From a bacterium (GTDB taxonomy: Bacteria; Desulfobacterota; JAPLJL01): a stretch of DNA of 64,000 bases. Location of the stretch: assembly GCA_028713675.1 (NCBI GenBank), contig JAQTNV010000007.1, forward strand, positions 23,043 through 87,042, written 5' to 3'. How positions within the stretch are numbered: position 1 is the first letter of the stretch; each line of letters starts with the position of its first letter. Under the pieces are notes generated by a model. The model did no database searches. It had not been told where the DNA came from and saw only the letters and a list, made by a program, of their open reading frames with translations. Both the position numbers and the translations under genes were made by a program. Of this stretch, positions 56,471 to 64,000 are shown piece after piece.

Positions 56471-56944
56471 TCAGGCTTTTTCCTGCCCGGCCTTCCATGC
56501 CAGAAACTCGTCGACCTGGTCGAGTCCCACCCGGGTCTTCTCGGACAGGTTCAAGGCCAGGGCCTGAACCAGGCGGAGCGCGATCAGGGCGTCCGTCTTT
56601 AAAAATTCCTGGAAATCTTCCCGGTCAATCGTCAGAAACTCGGTTTCTTCCACCGTCCGGGCCGAAACCTCCCGGGGTCCCTCAGCCAGCAAAGCCATTT
56701 CCCCGAAGTATTCCCCGCTTTGAATCGCGGCCAGCGGCGTTTCCCCAATCCCGGGGATATTCCGTGAGGTCTGCACCGATCCCTTTTTAATGATGAAAAG
56801 GGTCTCGCCGATCATCCCTTCAATATATAAGGGGGTACCGGCCGGGATCTTTTTTTCAGATACAATCTGGGAAATTACCGCGATATCCTTATCGCTGAAG
56901 ATCTTGAACAGCGGGCATTCTTTCAGGGGCTTGATCTTGGCCAT
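56471..56944 (-). CDS. cyclic nucleotide-binding domain protein
   Basis: A 157-residue protein consisting of a single cNMP-binding fold. PLYIEGMIGETLFIIKKGSV is followed by the phosphate-binding cassette SGEYFGEMALLAEGPREVSA with the conserved Glu and Arg. There is no DNA-binding domain, unlike CRP. AAGGAGG precedes the ATG. It probably acts as a small regulatory subunit; the partner is unknown. Confidence 0.85.
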   Translation of the reverse strand: MAKIKPLKECPLFKIFSDKDIAVISQIVSEKKIPAGTPLYIEGMIGETLFIIKKGSVQTSRNIPGIGETPLAAIQSGEYFGEMALLAEGPREVSARTVEETEFLTIDREDFQEFLKTDALIALRLVQALALNLSEKTRVGLDQVDEFLAWKAGQEKA

Positions 56945-57048
56945 TATCGACTATTTGCCTCCTTAATTATATTGACGCAAATTATATACCAAAGTTTCAT
57001 TTTTGGGAAAACCCCTGCTCCCAATAATCTGTTTTTGGCCAAAAAATT

Positions 57049-57324
57049 TTAAACAATACTAATCTGTAATTGTTTTCCCAAAGCCGCAGCCACCTTTTCT
57101 ATTGTTGATAATTTTATATCCTCGGCATGATTTTCAATTCGAGAAATAGCGGTTTTTTTCGTTTTCAGCTTCTGGGCAAGCTCTTCCTGAGTCAATCCCG
57201 CCGACTCGCGGGCCTGCCGAAGAATCACACCGATTTTGAATTGTTCATAACCTTTTTCATAACCCTTGGCGAAGGCCTGATCCCGCTTTTTTCTCCCGCT
57301 GACATATTTTCTCAGATCACTCAT
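57049..57324 (-). CDS. higA: HigA-like XRE antitoxin
   Basis: A 91-residue protein with a helix-turn-helix of the XRE type ([20 protein letters not shown], about 43-62) and [18 protein letters not shown]. Its start overlaps the toxin gene stop by 4 bp (ATGA), the order typical of higBA. It should neutralise the toxin and repress the operon. Confidence 0.87.
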   Translation of the reverse strand: MSDLRKYVSGRKKRDQAFAKGYEKGYEQFKIGVILRQARESAGLTQEELAQKLKTKKTAISRIENHAEDIKLSTIEKVAAALGKQLQISIV

Positions 57325-57677
57325 TGTTTTCCCCTCCTGGAGATATAATCTTTCCGGTATGATTCAGCCTTTTTTATTTCCATCTGCGGTGTTTTTTGGG
57401 ATTTTTTAATTAAACCATGGGTTAATACGACCAAAGAACCTTTGTCGAAAAAACAAAATATTCGAAAAGCATTCGAACCGAATTGAACCCGGCACTCCCA
57501 TATCTCCTCTGTTCCGACAAGCTTCTTGAAATAAGAGGAAGGAATGAAATCTAATTCCTCCAGTAAGCTCAAGGTCCAAGCAACCTTCTGAGCCGCCTTG
57601 CCGGGGAGTGAATCAAGAAATTCTTGAACGGGGCATATACCGTCGGGTTTATGATAAAATATTACCGTTTTTTTCAC
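57321..57677 (-). CDS. higB: HigB/RelE-family (Gp49-like) toxin
   Basis: A 118-residue protein starting at [43 protein letters not shown]-type strands (here [20 protein letters not shown]) and [18 protein letters not shown] match the phage Gp49-like HigB toxins. These are ribosome-dependent RNases. The toxin precedes the antitoxin in the operon. The start is 57 bp from the divergent UPF0175-like gene. Confidence 0.85.
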   Translation of the reverse strand: MKKTVIFYHKPDGICPVQEFLDSLPGKAAQKVAWTLSLLEELDFIPSSYFKKLVGTEEIWECRVQFGSNAFRIFCFFDKGSLVVLTHGLIKKSQKTPQMEIKKAESYRKDYISRRGKQ

Positions 57678-57733
57678 TGTATTATGTTAACCTACAAGTT
57701 AACCGTGGTCAAGGAAAAAAAGAAGGGGAAAAG

Positions 57734-57925
57734 GTGAAGAAAAACAGAGTGATGCTGGCGGTGGATGAATACCGGGAGTCAAAGGCCTCCCTGGAGAAAG
57801 CGGCTAAGACCGCCGGGGTTTCCATCCCGGAAATAATGGAAATATTGAAGAAGAACGGGGTCGAGGCGAATGTCGAATTCGAAGATTATCTGAAGAGCCT
57901 AAAAAATCTTCGGAAGACGTGGTGA
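57734..57925 (+). CDS. small UPF0175-like protein (orphan antitoxin?)
   Basis: 63 residues from a GTG preceded by aagggg. The frame is open further upstream as far as 57608, but that part overlaps the divergent higB start and looks non-coding. YRESKASLEKAAKTAGVSIP followed by EIMEILKKNGVEAN resembles the helix-turn-helix of UPF0175 antitoxins. The usual partner toxin is not found downstream; only 92 bp separate it from the next gene. Confidence 0.6.
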   Translation: MKKNRVMLAVDEYRESKASLEKAAKTAGVSIPEIMEILKKNGVEANVEFEDYLKSLKNLRKTW

Positions 57926-58017
57926 TTTCTTGAAACAACGGAACTACGTCCCCCTCGTCATATTGCCCCGGTTCGTCACTAGTGGTACACTGAACAAGAA
58001 AAGGAGGAAACATTAAT

Positions 58018-58248
58018 ATGCCTGCCAAAAACCCCAGAATCCACGTTGTTCTCGAGAAACCGCTTTATCAAGCGGTTCAATCGCTGGCTCGAAAAGAACA
58101 AATATCCCTTTCTCTAAAAATCAGAGACTTGGTCCGGGAGGCCCTCGAAACCGAAGAGGATCTGGCCCTGGCCGAGATCGCCCAGGAACGGGACAAAACT
58201 TTTAAAAAAGTTCAGGCGCTATCCCACAAGCAGGTTTGGGGTTCTTAG
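58018..58248 (+). CDS. ribbon-helix-helix antitoxin
   Basis: A 76-residue protein. The N-terminal strand RIHVVLEKPLYQAVQSLARK followed by EQISLSLKIRDLVREALE fits the RHH fold. AAGGAGG precedes the ATG. A short inverted repeat AGTG-gta-CACT at 57981-57991 could be its operator. It lies 16 bp upstream of a RelE-type toxin, so it is the antitoxin of that pair. Confidence 0.8.
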   Translation: MPAKNPRIHVVLEKPLYQAVQSLARKEQISLSLKIRDLVREALETEEDLALAEIAQERDKTFKKVQALSHKQVWGS

Positions 58249-58264
58249 TCTTCCTAATCTTTCC

Positions 58265-58549
58265 ATGGCCTACACCCTCCTTTACCATCCAGCGGTGCGG
58301 GAGACGGATCTGCCGCAGATCAATCCGGATGTCAAAGCCCGAATCGCGCGGGCCATTGAATCACGACTGGCTACCGAACCACAAAAATACGGCCGACCAT
58401 TGAGGAAAACTCTAAAGGGTTATTGGAAACTTAGGGTTGGTGATTACCGGGTGATTTATAAAATAGTTGGAGATGACGTATGGATTCTGGGAATCATCCA
58501 CCGGAAAATTGTCTACGAGAAAGCCGGGAAACGACTAAAATCAAATTAG
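58265..58549 (+). CDS. RelE/ParE-family toxin
   Basis: A 94-residue protein with the RelE core: LYHPAVRETDLPQINPDVKA, YGRPLRKTLKGYWKLRVGDY and YKIVGDDVWILGIIHRKIVY. The basic and aromatic residues of an mRNA-cleaving RelE are present. It forms an operon with the RHH antitoxin upstream. Confidence 0.87.
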   Translation: MAYTLLYHPAVRETDLPQINPDVKARIARAIESRLATEPQKYGRPLRKTLKGYWKLRVGDYRVIYKIVGDDVWILGIIHRKIVYEKAGKRLKSN

Positions 58550-58869
58550 AAACCATAATTTATTTCATTTTAAATCCTTTTTTAGATCTTCTTTTATCCT
58601 GCCGCTTTCTTCAAACCGATTTTTAGACCAAATAGACGAGACAGATTTATCCTCCGAAGCCCATGTCCTCCGGAGCTTTAGCGAAGGAGGGTTGGCGTAG
58701 GAGGACCAGATAGACTAAATGGACTAGATGGACTAGATGGACTAGATAGACTAGATAGACTAGATAGACTAGATAGACGAGATAGACGAGATAGACCAGA
58801 TGGACTTGATTTCCGGGGCGGGGAAGAGTCCGGGAAGTTAATTTCTCAATTATGTCCCCAAATTTTGTC
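58550..58869. other. 320-bp spacer with a 9-bp tandem array
   Basis: No gene is visible. A hairpin-like ctccggagctttagcgaagg unit lies at 58670-58690, followed by the 9-bp array. The spacer marks the border between GC-rich flanking DNA and the AT-rich SIR2 module. Confidence 0.6.
58704..58811. repeat. twelve-unit 9-bp tandem repeat
   Basis: Twelve consecutive units of ga(c)(t/c/g)agat(a/g), the most common being gactagata. Two more degenerate units lie at 58626-58643. Copies drift gradually, as in a minisatellite. Confidence 0.85.
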
Positions 58870-59823
58870 TTACGTTTTAATCACACGAATATTACGTAAA
58901 TAATTTTCAGTTAATTCCGAGAAAAAACCTATTTCACCGGTCTTACTAATAGCGTTAGTAACGCTATCAACTAATTGACTATCACGATATAATGATATGT
59001 GTTTATCATTTATTTCAACTCGCATTTTAACAAATTGATTGTGAGGTGAATGATATTTAAGATTTTCTTTGTTACATTCTTTCCAATTACTATCTTTTTG
59101 CTTAAAAAGAATACAGTCCCAATGATCGAGACGAGAATCAACTCGAGCCATATAAAATTCATTTTCATTTAAATTTGCTCGAAATATTATATTAAATGTT
59201 GAATTGTGACTTAAATATATTACGCATTCAATAATTCCATTCATAAAATTCGGTATTGTTTTTAGAACCATCACATTAGATAAATCATCATGTGGGATTA
59301 CAATCAAACCATTATTATTATCTAATTGTGGCTTCCAGTTTTTATTTTTATTATTTATTTTCCAATAACTCAAGCCAAAGCGAAAATCATCTTCATAATA
59401 ATTGAAATATTTTTGAAACTCTCGTTTCGGAACAAAAAAAAGAATTACAAGCAATAAAAGTAATACATATGAAAGAGATAGCAAAACAACATTAATATTT
59501 GGAAAAATCATCAATTGAATAACTTCGATTAATGATATTAATAATATAATTATTAAATATCGCCAATATTTTCTTATGAAATTAATAATAATATTTCCTA
59601 TTTTTTCTAAAAATGAACGAACCTTTTTAAATATTACTGAAAAAATAGTTATTAATATAAATACAAATATAATTAATATTGAAAGTATTATGTCTGACCC
59701 TTTTTGAATTCCTAAAATACTCTCCAAAATAAATTTTCCTAAAATTGAAATAGAAGAAGCTAACAATAATGTGACTACACCACCTATTACTGTATTCCTT
59801 AAATTTAAATTATTCAGATCCAT
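58870..59823 (-). CDS. membrane protein with C-terminal concanavalin-like domain
   Basis: A 317-residue protein from an extremely AT-rich stretch. The first half has about four hydrophobic helices (TVIGGVVTLLLASSISILGK, ILSILIIFVFILITIF, RYLIIILLISLIEVIQLMIF, LLSLSYVLLLLLVILFF). The second half (about 145-317) looks like a LamG/DUF1080-type beta sandwich (FNYYEDDFRFGLSYWKI, KDSNWKECNKENLKYHSP, GEIGFFSELTENYLRNIRV). It lies 179 bp downstream of the SIR2 gene on the same strand and shares its composition. It may be the membrane partner or effector of that module. Confidence 0.7.
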   Translation of the reverse strand: MDLNNLNLRNTVIGGVVTLLLASSISILGKFILESILGIQKGSDIILSILIIFVFILITIFSVIFKKVRSFLEKIGNIIINFIRKYWRYLIIILLISLIEVIQLMIFPNINVVLLSLSYVLLLLLVILFFVPKREFQKYFNYYEDDFRFGLSYWKINNKNKNWKPQLDNNNGLIVIPHDDLSNVMVLKTIPNFMNGIIECVIYLSHNSTFNIIFRANLNENEFYMARVDSRLDHWDCILFKQKDSNWKECNKENLKYHSPHNQFVKMRVEINDKHISLYRDSQLVDSVTNAISKTGEIGFFSELTENYLRNIRVIKT

Positions 59824-60002
59824 TATTCACATTCTTTTTTTTCAATAAAGGCAAAAATAGAATCTAGAGGAATCTAAGGGAAGTTGATTCTTAAATTGCA
59901 TAAATAAATTATTTTTTAGCGTTCTGAATATAAAAACAAAATATATTTAACATATTAAATACCGGACTGAAAATAATATTTAAATTCAATTATTAATTAT
60001 AT

Positions 60003-61187
60003 CTATAAATTTTTATTTATTTCTTTTAATAATTCTTCAATAGTCACATCTTTTAACCATTTGCCAATCGTAACTAATTGGCCTCTTTTTAAAAATATAT
60101 CATAAAATAATTCCATAAAATTCGATTTGTTTTTTATTTCATTTTCTGGATCTTCATACAGAAGGAAAATACGTTTTTTATTAGAAGACTTAATCCAATC
60201 AACAATACGGTTATTTATTCCAATATCGTTCCACCCGTAACCAGACATAACCATTAAATCATGCTTTTTTAAAGATTGATATAATTTTATATCCAATTCT
60301 CGATGAATCCCAATTTCGTAGTCAATAATTTTATTATTTGTTCCAACAAGGAATAACGGATATTTTATTTCCCACGAGTTCTTTTCAGAACTTCTATAAT
60401 ACTTTTTTCCTTTTAGATATTCTCCAGGAATGCCAACCTGGGGCATAATATTGTTATTAACATTATTAAATAGAAACCAATTTATAGAACCATGCAGCTT
60501 AAATAATCTAACTTTTTGATTATCGTCATAAATATTTGAATCAAAGAATCTTATTTCTTTATCAAGCAAAGCAAATCCATCCGAAAAAATTACCTTTTGT
60601 CCTTGATTAATACCCCCAAGAAGTTCTTCTATAAGAAGATCATGATTTAAAGTGAATATATCAATCTTTTGAATATGCTCTTCAAAAGATAATTTCTTTA
60701 TAAGATCCATCTTCTGGGGTATAAAGTCATGGTTTAAACGGTCATAAATCACATATCTTATAAATTCTTGTATATCTATAAAAAATCTTAAATGATAATC
60801 AAAAGGAATATTTATTATAGATAGATAATCATTTTGTATTTTCTCTATAAAGCACTTTAAAATTGGATTATTATAAGAACCGGTTTGCTCATCAATTAGT
60901 TGATCCAACAAATAAAATAAATCTTCATAATTTGATTGTTTTCCTTTTCTAGAAATAAAATATTCATCTGTAAAAGATTTTAAATATTTTAGAAAAGGTT
61001 GAATTTCTGAAACATAATTGAAAGTACTCGGATAACAAATATTCCGAGAAAATAATGATTTTGCTTCTTCAATATTCCAACTATCATGAATAATTGAGTT
61101 AGTAATGTCACCTATTTTAGGAAGATTTGATTCAAATGTAATACCAGAACCTAAAAATAATATGAGATCTAAGGGATTGTTATTCAT
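60003..61187 (-). CDS. SIR2-domain protein (SIR2-like NADase)
   Basis: A 394-residue protein with a SIR2 fold. The NAD-binding loop is FLGSGITFESNLPKIGDIT (about 11-29), followed by FTLNHDLLIEE with Asn181-Asp183 (the TxNYD motif), LFKLHGSINW with His232 (the KLHG catalytic His) and SGYGWNDIGINNRIVDWI. All key residues are present. There are no HTH or other domains, and no signal. SIR2-like proteins of this sort are NAD-consuming effectors in many antiphage systems. The gene is strongly AT-rich and flanked by toxin-antitoxin and restriction remnants, which supports recent acquisition and a defence role (inferred). Confidence 0.82.
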   Translation of the reverse strand: MNNNPLDLILFLGSGITFESNLPKIGDITNSIIHDSWNIEEAKSLFSRNICYPSTFNYVSEIQPFLKYLKSFTDEYFISRKGKQSNYEDLFYLLDQLIDEQTGSYNNPILKCFIEKIQNDYLSIINIPFDYHLRFFIDIQEFIRYVIYDRLNHDFIPQKMDLIKKLSFEEHIQKIDIFTLNHDLLIEELLGGINQGQKVIFSDGFALLDKEIRFFDSNIYDDNQKVRLFKLHGSINWFLFNNVNNNIMPQVGIPGEYLKGKKYYRSSEKNSWEIKYPLFLVGTNNKIIDYEIGIHRELDIKLYQSLKKHDLMVMSGYGWNDIGINNRIVDWIKSSNKKRIFLLYEDPENEIKNKSNFMELFYDIFLKRGQLVTIGKWLKDVTIEELLKEINKNL

Positions 61188-61290
61188 TTTGAATGAAGTC
61201 TAGGGTCAGATAACTTTTTCAATCTTATTCCAGCAATTGCAAATCTTCCTCCGCTCTTCTCTTCATGTTGCCCATGCATTGGCTTTCCTC

Positions 61291-61449
61291 TTATACCTGG
61301 GTATAGACGTCCCAGCCCAGGGCCTTGAAGAAGGGCTCAAGGAACTCGGAGCGGAGTTGTTCTTCGTTATAGGCCGGGCTCTTGTAGGATTCAAAGTTTT
61401 TCTCGAAGCGTTCGACCAGATCGAGGATTTGTTTGGGGGCGGAGGACAT
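61291..61449 (-). pseudogene. 5' remnant of a type IIG/Eco57I-like restriction-modification gene (copy 1)
   Basis: 52 codons reading MSSAPKQILDLVERFEKN, then LRSEFLEPFFKALGWDV, then a stop. As I recall, this resembles the start of type IIG restriction-modification or N6-adenine methyltransferases, which usually continue for about 1000 residues. The rest is missing. Its first 46 bp match the second remnant at 62579-62668 exactly. Confidence 0.7.
61404..61449. repeat. 46-bp direct repeat, left copy flanking the Fic gene
   Basis: The sequence beginning cgaagcgttcgaccagatcg and ending gggggcggaggacat is identical to 62623-62668. Similarity extends about 14 bp further on one side with a few changes. 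Confidence 0.9.
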
Positions 61450-61481
61450 ACCAAGCCTTTATAACACCCTTACTAATACCC

Positions 61482-62537
61482 TTACTTAGGGGTACTACCC
61501 TTATATCTCCACCGCGCCGCCGGGCCTTTGCCCAGGCACGTAACTTCTCCGGATTTCTTCATTTTTCCCAGTATGACCTTTATCCATTCCCTTCCCACCC
61601 CTGGGCATTGTCTCTCAATATCCATTATCCGAAACTCCCCGCTTTGTTTTTTTATTGCGCTGATGACCGCCTCGGCTTTGGCGCCTTTGGGAGAAGCGAC
61701 CTGCCCGATCCGGTCTTCAAACTCCCGGTAAGCGGTTTTTAATATGTAAAGGAGATAATTTATATAGGGCCAGGGATCGTGTTTTCCTTCGTGCCAGCCG
61801 CGGGAGCTTTCCTCCAGGGTTTCGTAATAACGATCTTTGTTTTCTTCGATTAAGCGCTCCAAGCTGATATAACGTCCGACTTCATAACCTGCATGGTAAC
61901 TCTGTAGTAAAAGTACTAACCGCGAAACGCGCCCGTTCCCGTCCCGGAAAGGATGGATGCAGAGGAAATCCAGATTGAAAGCCGCCAGGGCGATCAACGG
62001 ATGGACCCAGCGCTCTTCCCGGCACTTTTCCCAAAGTCCGACCAGCTCCCGGAGGGATTCCGCCGTCCGGACCGCAGCCACCGGCTTGAACCGCACCCTT
62101 TCTTTTCCGTCAGGGTATTTTTCAACGATGTCGCCGTCTTTTTCCTTGTATTTCCCTGCATCCCAAATCTGCCCCCGGCAAAATTGATGAAGCCTCAAAA
62201 TCGTTTCCTCCGAAACCGGCAAGCCGGCGCCTTCTTCATGGATAAGCTTCAGCGCATCGCGATACCCTCTCACCTCTTCCTCGTCCCTGTCCTTGAGTTC
62301 TGACTTTCCCAAGACAATCGTCCGAACCCGGGCCTGGTCCACTTCCACCCCTTCGATCCGGTTGGACGAAACCGCGCTTTCAATCAAGGCGTATTCACGC
62401 AAAACCTTCAGCCGTTGGGGAGTTTGTCTGGTAAAAAGCTCCTGTTTGCCCCGGGCCTCGCCGAGATCGGCGAGATACCAGGAAGCCGAGGTCGGAATCG
62501 CCTCCGGTTTTGCTGAAAACTGTCTAAAAGTCATCAT
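61482..62537 (-). CDS. Fic family protein (AMPylator) with N-terminal inhibitory motif
   Basis: A 351-residue protein. The inhibitory helix motif S-x-x-x-E-G (SNRIEG, Ser58-Glu62) lies in the N-terminal domain, marking a self-inhibited (class II) Fic. The active loop HPFRDGNGR is intact at 195-203. The C-terminal region contains a winged-helix-like segment (GEFRIMDIERQCPGVGREWI, then TCLGKGPAARWRYKG). Fic enzymes usually transfer AMP to target proteins. It is bracketed by two remnants of the same restriction-modification gene start, which may record its insertion. Met1 or Met2 is the start. Confidence 0.87.
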   Translation of the reverse strand: MMTFRQFSAKPEAIPTSASWYLADLGEARGKQELFTRQTPQRLKVLREYALIESAVSSNRIEGVEVDQARVRTIVLGKSELKDRDEEEVRGYRDALKLIHEEGAGLPVSEETILRLHQFCRGQIWDAGKYKEKDGDIVEKYPDGKERVRFKPVAAVRTAESLRELVGLWEKCREERWVHPLIALAAFNLDFLCIHPFRDGNGRVSRLVLLLQSYHAGYEVGRYISLERLIEENKDRYYETLEESSRGWHEGKHDPWPYINYLLYILKTAYREFEDRIGQVASPKGAKAEAVISAIKKQSGEFRIMDIERQCPGVGREWIKVILGKMKKSGEVTCLGKGPAARWRYKGSTPK

Positions 62538-62578
62538 TTTTATATGCGGAATGTTTTGATGAACTTGGGATAAGGATG

Positions 62579-62668
62579 CTATTTATTATAGATTTTATCT
62601 TTATGAAATTCGAGGTTTTTATCGAAGCGTTCGACCAGATCGAGGATTTGTTTGGGGGCGGAGGACAT
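62579..62668 (-). pseudogene. 5' remnant of a type IIG/Eco57I-like restriction-modification gene (copy 2)
   Basis: 29 codons reading MSSAPKQILDLVERFDKN and then diverging to a stop. It starts with the same residues as the remnant at 61291-61449, so the two are copies of one gene start on either side of the Fic gene. Confidence 0.65.
62623..62668. repeat. 46-bp direct repeat, right copy flanking the Fic gene
   Basis: Identical to 61404-61449; the copies are about 1.2 kb apart. Confidence 0.9.
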
Positions 62669-62920
62669 TATAGTTTTCAATATATCACAAATGGGGTGGT
62701 AGGAAAAACGAGAGATCCTTCGCCCTTCGACCAGCTCAGGGCTCAGGATGACAAAAAGCGAAGGACTCTGGATGACAGGGGCGGCCCTCGGCGGCCGCCC
62801 TAAAAAGGGAGCCCGCGGAGGGGCTCCCCTACATTTTTAGAAGAATCTGGATTCCTGATTCCCTCGACTTTGCTCGGGACAGGCAGGTCCGGAAGGACGA
62901 AGCCATGAAACTCTCCCCTC

Positions 62921-62950
62921 CCCCTCCCTGAACAGGGAGGGGAGTTTTTT
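62921..62950 (+). terminator. plus-strand terminator-like hairpin
   Basis: CCCCTCCCT-GAAC-AGGGAGGGG followed by ag and TTTTTT. No plus-strand gene lies directly upstream, so its role is unclear. It is back to back with the minus-strand terminator below. Confidence 0.5.
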
Positions 62951-62966
62951 AAAGAAAAGGAAACGA

Positions 62967-62996
62967 GAAAAAAAGGGAGGCCATAAAGGCCTCCCC
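62967..62996 (-). terminator. rho-independent terminator of ppdK
   Basis: On the minus strand GGGAGGCC-tttat-GGCCTCCC is followed by TTTTTTT. It is a perfect 8-bp stem lying about 70 bp after the stop of the pyruvate phosphate dikinase gene. Confidence 0.85.
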
Positions 62997-63065
62997 AATA
63001 ATAATAATTAGCAAAAGTTCCAGGTTCTAACTTTGAACTTTGAACCTTGAACTTTGAACTTTTCG

Positions 63066-64000
63066 TTAATCGCCTTCCCCAGTGCCGGCGCCGATCGCGG
63101 CCCGGGCGGCGGAAAGCCGGGCGATCGGAACCCGGAAAGGCGAACAGCTGACATAAGTGAGACCGACCCCGTGGCAGAAGATGACGGAAGCCGGGTCCCC
63201 GCCGTGCTCCCCGCAGATCCCGACCTTGAGTTTGGGGCGGACCTTCCGGCCCTTTTCCACCCCCATCTTGATCAGCTGTCCCACCCCCTCCTGGTCCAGC
63301 GAGGCGAAGGGATCGACTTTGAAAATGCCGGCCTTTAAGTAGGCACCCAGGAATTTCCCGGCGTCGTCCCGGGACAGGCCCCAGGTGGTCTGGGTCAGGT
63401 CGTTGGTCCCGAAGGAGAAGAACTCGGCGTATTCGGCGATCTTGTCGGCGGTGAGGGCGGCCCGGGGCAGCTCGATCATCGTCCCGATCAGGTAATTGAA
63501 CTTGGTCTTCATCTCCTCCTGCACCTTCTCCACCGTCTGCTTGGTCAATTCCCGGAGGATCTTGAGCTCCCTCCAGTCCCCGACCAGGGGGATCATGATC
63601 TCGGGGCGCACATCCCGCTTCTCGTCCCGGATCAGCTGGGCGGCCGCTTCGGCGATCGCCCGCACCTGCATTTCATACATGTCCGGGAAGGTGATCCCCA
63701 GCCGGCAGCCCCGGTGCCCGAGCATGGGATTGGCTTCGTGCAGGGCCAGGAGTTTGGCTTTCAGCTTTTCCGCCGGGATTCCCGAGGTCTGGACCAGTTC
63801 CTGGATCTCCGCCTCGGTATTGGGCAGAAATTCATGCAGGGGCGGATCCAGGAGCCGGATCGTGACCGGCAGGCCTTCCATCACCCGGAAGATCTCCACG
63901 AAGTCGCCCCGCTGCATCGGCAGGATCTTGTTGAGCGCCACCCGGCGGCCGGCCTCGTCTTCGGCCATGATCATCTCCCGGACCGCGGGGATCCGGTCGG
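63066..64000 (-). CDS. ppdK: pyruvate, phosphate dikinase, C-terminal part (5' end outside window)
   Basis: The visible part is the last 311 codons; the frame stays open to the right edge without a start. It is the PEP-utilising TIM barrel. GHRGCRLGITFPDMYEMQVR is followed by PEIMIPLVGDWRELKILREL, IGTMIELPRAALTADKIAEY, FFSFGTNDLTQTTWGLSRDD and CGEHGGDPASVIFCHGVG with the catalytic Cys. It interconverts pyruvate and PEP with ATP and Pi. The upstream swivelling and nucleotide-binding domains must lie outside the window. A strong minus-strand terminator follows. Confidence 0.94.
   Translation of the reverse strand, partial: DRIPAVREMIMAEDEAGRRVALNKILPMQRGDFVEIFRVMEGLPVTIRLLDPPLHEFLPNTEAEIQELVQTSGIPAEKLKAKLLALHEANPMLGHRGCRLGITFPDMYEMQVRAIAEAAAQLIRDEKRDVRPEIMIPLVGDWRELKILRELTKQTVEKVQEEMKTKFNYLIGTMIELPRAALTADKIAEYAEFFSFGTNDLTQTTWGLSRDDAGKFLGAYLKAGIFKVDPFASLDQEGVGQLIKMGVEKGRKVRPKLKVGICGEHGGDPASVIFCHGVGLTYVSCSPFRVPIARLSAARAAIGAGTGEGD

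Larger units (their letters stand above)
62669..63065. other. 397-bp spacer rich in hairpins
   Basis: No gene is visible. It contains the gatccttcg...ctcaggatgac unit (62708-62750), two GC-rich hairpins (62779-62800 gggcggcc..ggccgccc and 62807-62828 gggagccc..gggctccc), two opposed terminator-like hairpins and an aactttgaacttt run (63030-63060). Confidence 0.6.

Noticed and set aside
58704-58811. CRISPR or iteron-type replication origin
   Set aside because: The 9-bp units are contiguous and drift gradually, with no replication gene or spacers nearby.

Overview
The window comes from a Gram-negative bacterium. It carries LolA, a complete TonB/ExbB/ExbD system with its receptor, predicted outer-membrane barrels and many lipobox proteins. 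Most genes look GC-rich by eye and are rich in cgg/ccc codons. The metabolic markers suggest an anaerobic or facultative lifestyle: pyruvate phosphate dikinase, a flavodoxin/ferredoxin fusion protein, B12-binding radical SAM enzymes, a TusA/DsrE sulfur relay and TRAP-type solute receptors. The mix resembles uncultured Desulfobacterota/Myxococcota-like or candidate-phylum genomes. No rRNA or other taxonomic marker is present, so this placement is inference.

Layout. 1-11 kb: one long minus-strand glycan/lipid-glycan operon with a GT2, a methyltransferase, four tandem GT39 (ArnT/PMT-like) membrane glycosyltransferases, a second methyltransferase and two B12-binding radical SAM proteins, the last running off the left edge. 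11-18 kb: an EFR1-type flavodoxin/ferredoxin protein, then convergently an exbB-exbD-tonB-receptor-lipoprotein operon. 18.4-22 kb: a translationally coupled sigma factor, anti-sigma/ActD-like membrane protein and secreted caspase-like protease with a surface-repeat domain. 22-29 kb: two orphan TRAP receptors, a PilZ-SRPBCC fusion, a lipoprotein, a nucleoside-hydrolase-like lipoprotein and a small outer-membrane protein. 29-33 kb: a 1281-residue CHAT protease/P-loop NTPase/TPR protein, more AT-rich than its neighbours.

33-37 kb: a sulfur/Fe-S locus (cysteine desulfurase lacking the PLP lysine, IscU, zinc ribbon, DsrE, TusA). 37-39 kb: a LysM-SPOR protein and a membrane-anchored metallopeptidase. 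39.5-44 kb: a second glycosylation cluster (GT4, GT2, methyltransferase, GT39). 44-54 kb: a housekeeping block guaB, dnaE, hfq, hflX, ftsK, lolA. 54.5-57 kb: a LysM protein with an Ala/Pro repeat, a lipoprotein and a cyclic-nucleotide-binding protein. 57-62.7 kb: an accessory island with HigBA, an orphan UPF0175-like protein, a RHH/RelE pair, a strikingly AT-rich SIR2-domain gene with a membrane companion, and a Fic gene flanked by two remnants of the same restriction-modification gene start. The right edge cuts pyruvate phosphate dikinase.

The spacers hold many hairpin repeats and short-period degenerate repeats. The best candidates for an undescribed conflict or signalling system are the AT-rich SIR2 module, the CHAT-NTPase-TPR protein, the sigma/ActD/caspase operon and the lysine-less cysteine desulfurase.
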